Shown piece by piece: positions 38,911 to 39,411 of a DNA stretch of 39,411 nucleotides. The translations under genes were made by a program, and so were the position numbers. The notes beneath the pieces were generated by a model, which saw only the letters and a program-made list of their open reading frames with translations, was not told the origin of the DNA and did not search any database. The DNA is from JANYJJ01 sp038241115. Its GTDB lineage: Bacteria > Pseudomonadota > Gammaproteobacteria > Burkholderiales > Burkholderiaceae_C. Within the stretch, counting starts at the first letter, position 1; each line of letters opens with the position of its first letter. The stretch spans positions 1 through 39,411 of the forward strand of contig JBBRGA010000012.1 of NCBI GenBank assembly GCA_038241115.1, read 5' to 3'.

Positions 38911-39411
38911 ATGGAAATTGCCATCGTCATTGCGGTCATTGCCGCTATCTTCATCGTTCAAACCTTCAAAATCGTGCCTCAGCAAAACGCCTGGGTCGTG
39001 GAGCGTCTGGGCAAGTACGACCGCACCCTCACACCGGGCTTGAAATTTGTGGTGCCGTTCATCGAGCGCGTGGCCTATAAACACTCGCTCAAGGAGGTGC
39101 CGCTCGATGTGCCCAGCCAGGTTTGCATCACCAAAGACAACACCCAACTGCAAGTGGACGGCATCATTTACTTTCAGGTGACCGACCCGATGCGCGCGAG
39201 TTACGGTTCGAGCAACTACATCTTCGCGATCACCCAACTGGCGCAAACGCTGCTGCGCTCAGTCATCGGAAAAATGGAGTTGGACAAGACTTTTGAAGAG
39301 CGCGACCACATCAATTTGGCCGTGGTCGCGTCACTTGACGAAGCCGCCGCCAATTGGGGCGTGAAGGTGCTGCGCTATGAAATCAAAGACCTCACGCCGC
39401 CCGCAGCCATC
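38911..39411 (+). CDS. SPFH/stomatin-like protein (QmcA-type), 3'-truncated
   Basis: The gene starts at ATG 38911 and is cut by the window end after 167 codons. The N-terminal membrane segment is IAIVIAVIAAIFIVQTF. The band-7/SPFH domain follows: KIVPQQNAWVVERLGKYD, TPGLKFVVPFIERVAY, VPSQVCITKDNTQLQVDG, YFQVTDPMRASYG, and the helix TLLRSVIGKMELDKTFEERD, split here across its turn. This matches E. coli QmcA and paraslipins more than HflK/HflC. It likely oligomerises in the inner membrane with the NfeD partner. The C-terminal coiled coil lies outside the window. Confidence 0.92.
   Translation, partial: MEIAIVIAVIAAIFIVQTFKIVPQQNAWVVERLGKYDRTLTPGLKFVVPFIERVAYKHSLKEVPLDVPSQVCITKDNTQLQVDGIIYFQVTDPMRASYGSSNYIFAITQLAQTLLRSVIGKMELDKTFEERDHINLAVVASLDEAAANWGVKVLRYEIKDLTPPAAI

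Overview
The window reads as a chromosomal core segment of a GC-rich betaproteobacterium, most likely Burkholderiales and plausibly Comamonadaceae. The evidence is the high-GC coding style, the rimP-nusA-infB-rbfA-truB translation operon, a Bug-type (TctC) binding protein without its permease, a PPi-type phosphofructokinase and a WS/DGAT acyltransferase. This assignment comes from gene content and protein resemblance only. No phage, insertion sequence, CRISPR array or conjugative module is visible.

Layout. (1) 1-1579, plus: a 5'-truncated RNase AM/YciV-type PHP phosphatase with a simple-repeat tail, followed by yciO. (2) 7866-1610, minus: a seven-gene run of acyl-CoA synthetase, O-antigen-ligase-like membrane protein, Tas-like aldo/keto reductase, YbaK, PlsY, a YoaB-like Rid protein and a membrane-anchored glutaredoxin. 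(3) 7972-13169: an HD-GYP-like protein with a degraded HD dyad, a convergent GNAT gene, an alpha/beta hydrolase, prfB with its programmed +1 frameshift, a HAD phosphatase, and an overlapping Phd-like antitoxin/PIN toxin pair. (4) 13223-17941, plus: pepN, a PPi-type phosphofructokinase, tRNA-Thr(CGU) with its terminator, and a VanZ-like protein. (5) 18032-25497, minus: xerD, tctC, a secreted chalcone-isomerase-like protein, an alpha/beta hydrolase, a lipase-like hydrolase paired with WS/DGAT, and a 3-hydroxyisobutyryl-CoA hydrolase. (6) 34854-25494, minus: rimP-nusA-infB-(terminator)-rbfA-truB-typA-eamA, running on into the hydrolase. (7) 35152-39411: fabI (plus), a large biodegradative-type basic amino acid decarboxylase (minus), then nfeD and the start of an SPFH/stomatin gene (plus).

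How the genes work together. The strongest functional unit is the transcription/translation operon. It has a good sigma70-type promoter, followed within about 20 nt by a weak GC hairpin and nine Ts, before rimP. A second strong terminator sits between infB and rbfA. Lipid functions recur across the window (PlsY, FabI, acyl-CoA synthetase, WS/DGAT plus hydrolase, HIBCH-type hydrolase), but apart from the WS/DGAT pair they are not clustered tightly enough to call one pathway.

I found no convincing new multi-gene system. The observations most worth follow-up are the rimP-nusA leader terminator, the HD-GYP protein lacking its HD dyad beneath a pentanucleotide repeat, the decamer array upstream of typA, the toxin-antitoxin pair overlapping a HAD gene with a promoter inside that gene, and a double-hairpin REP-like element near 21.8 kb.
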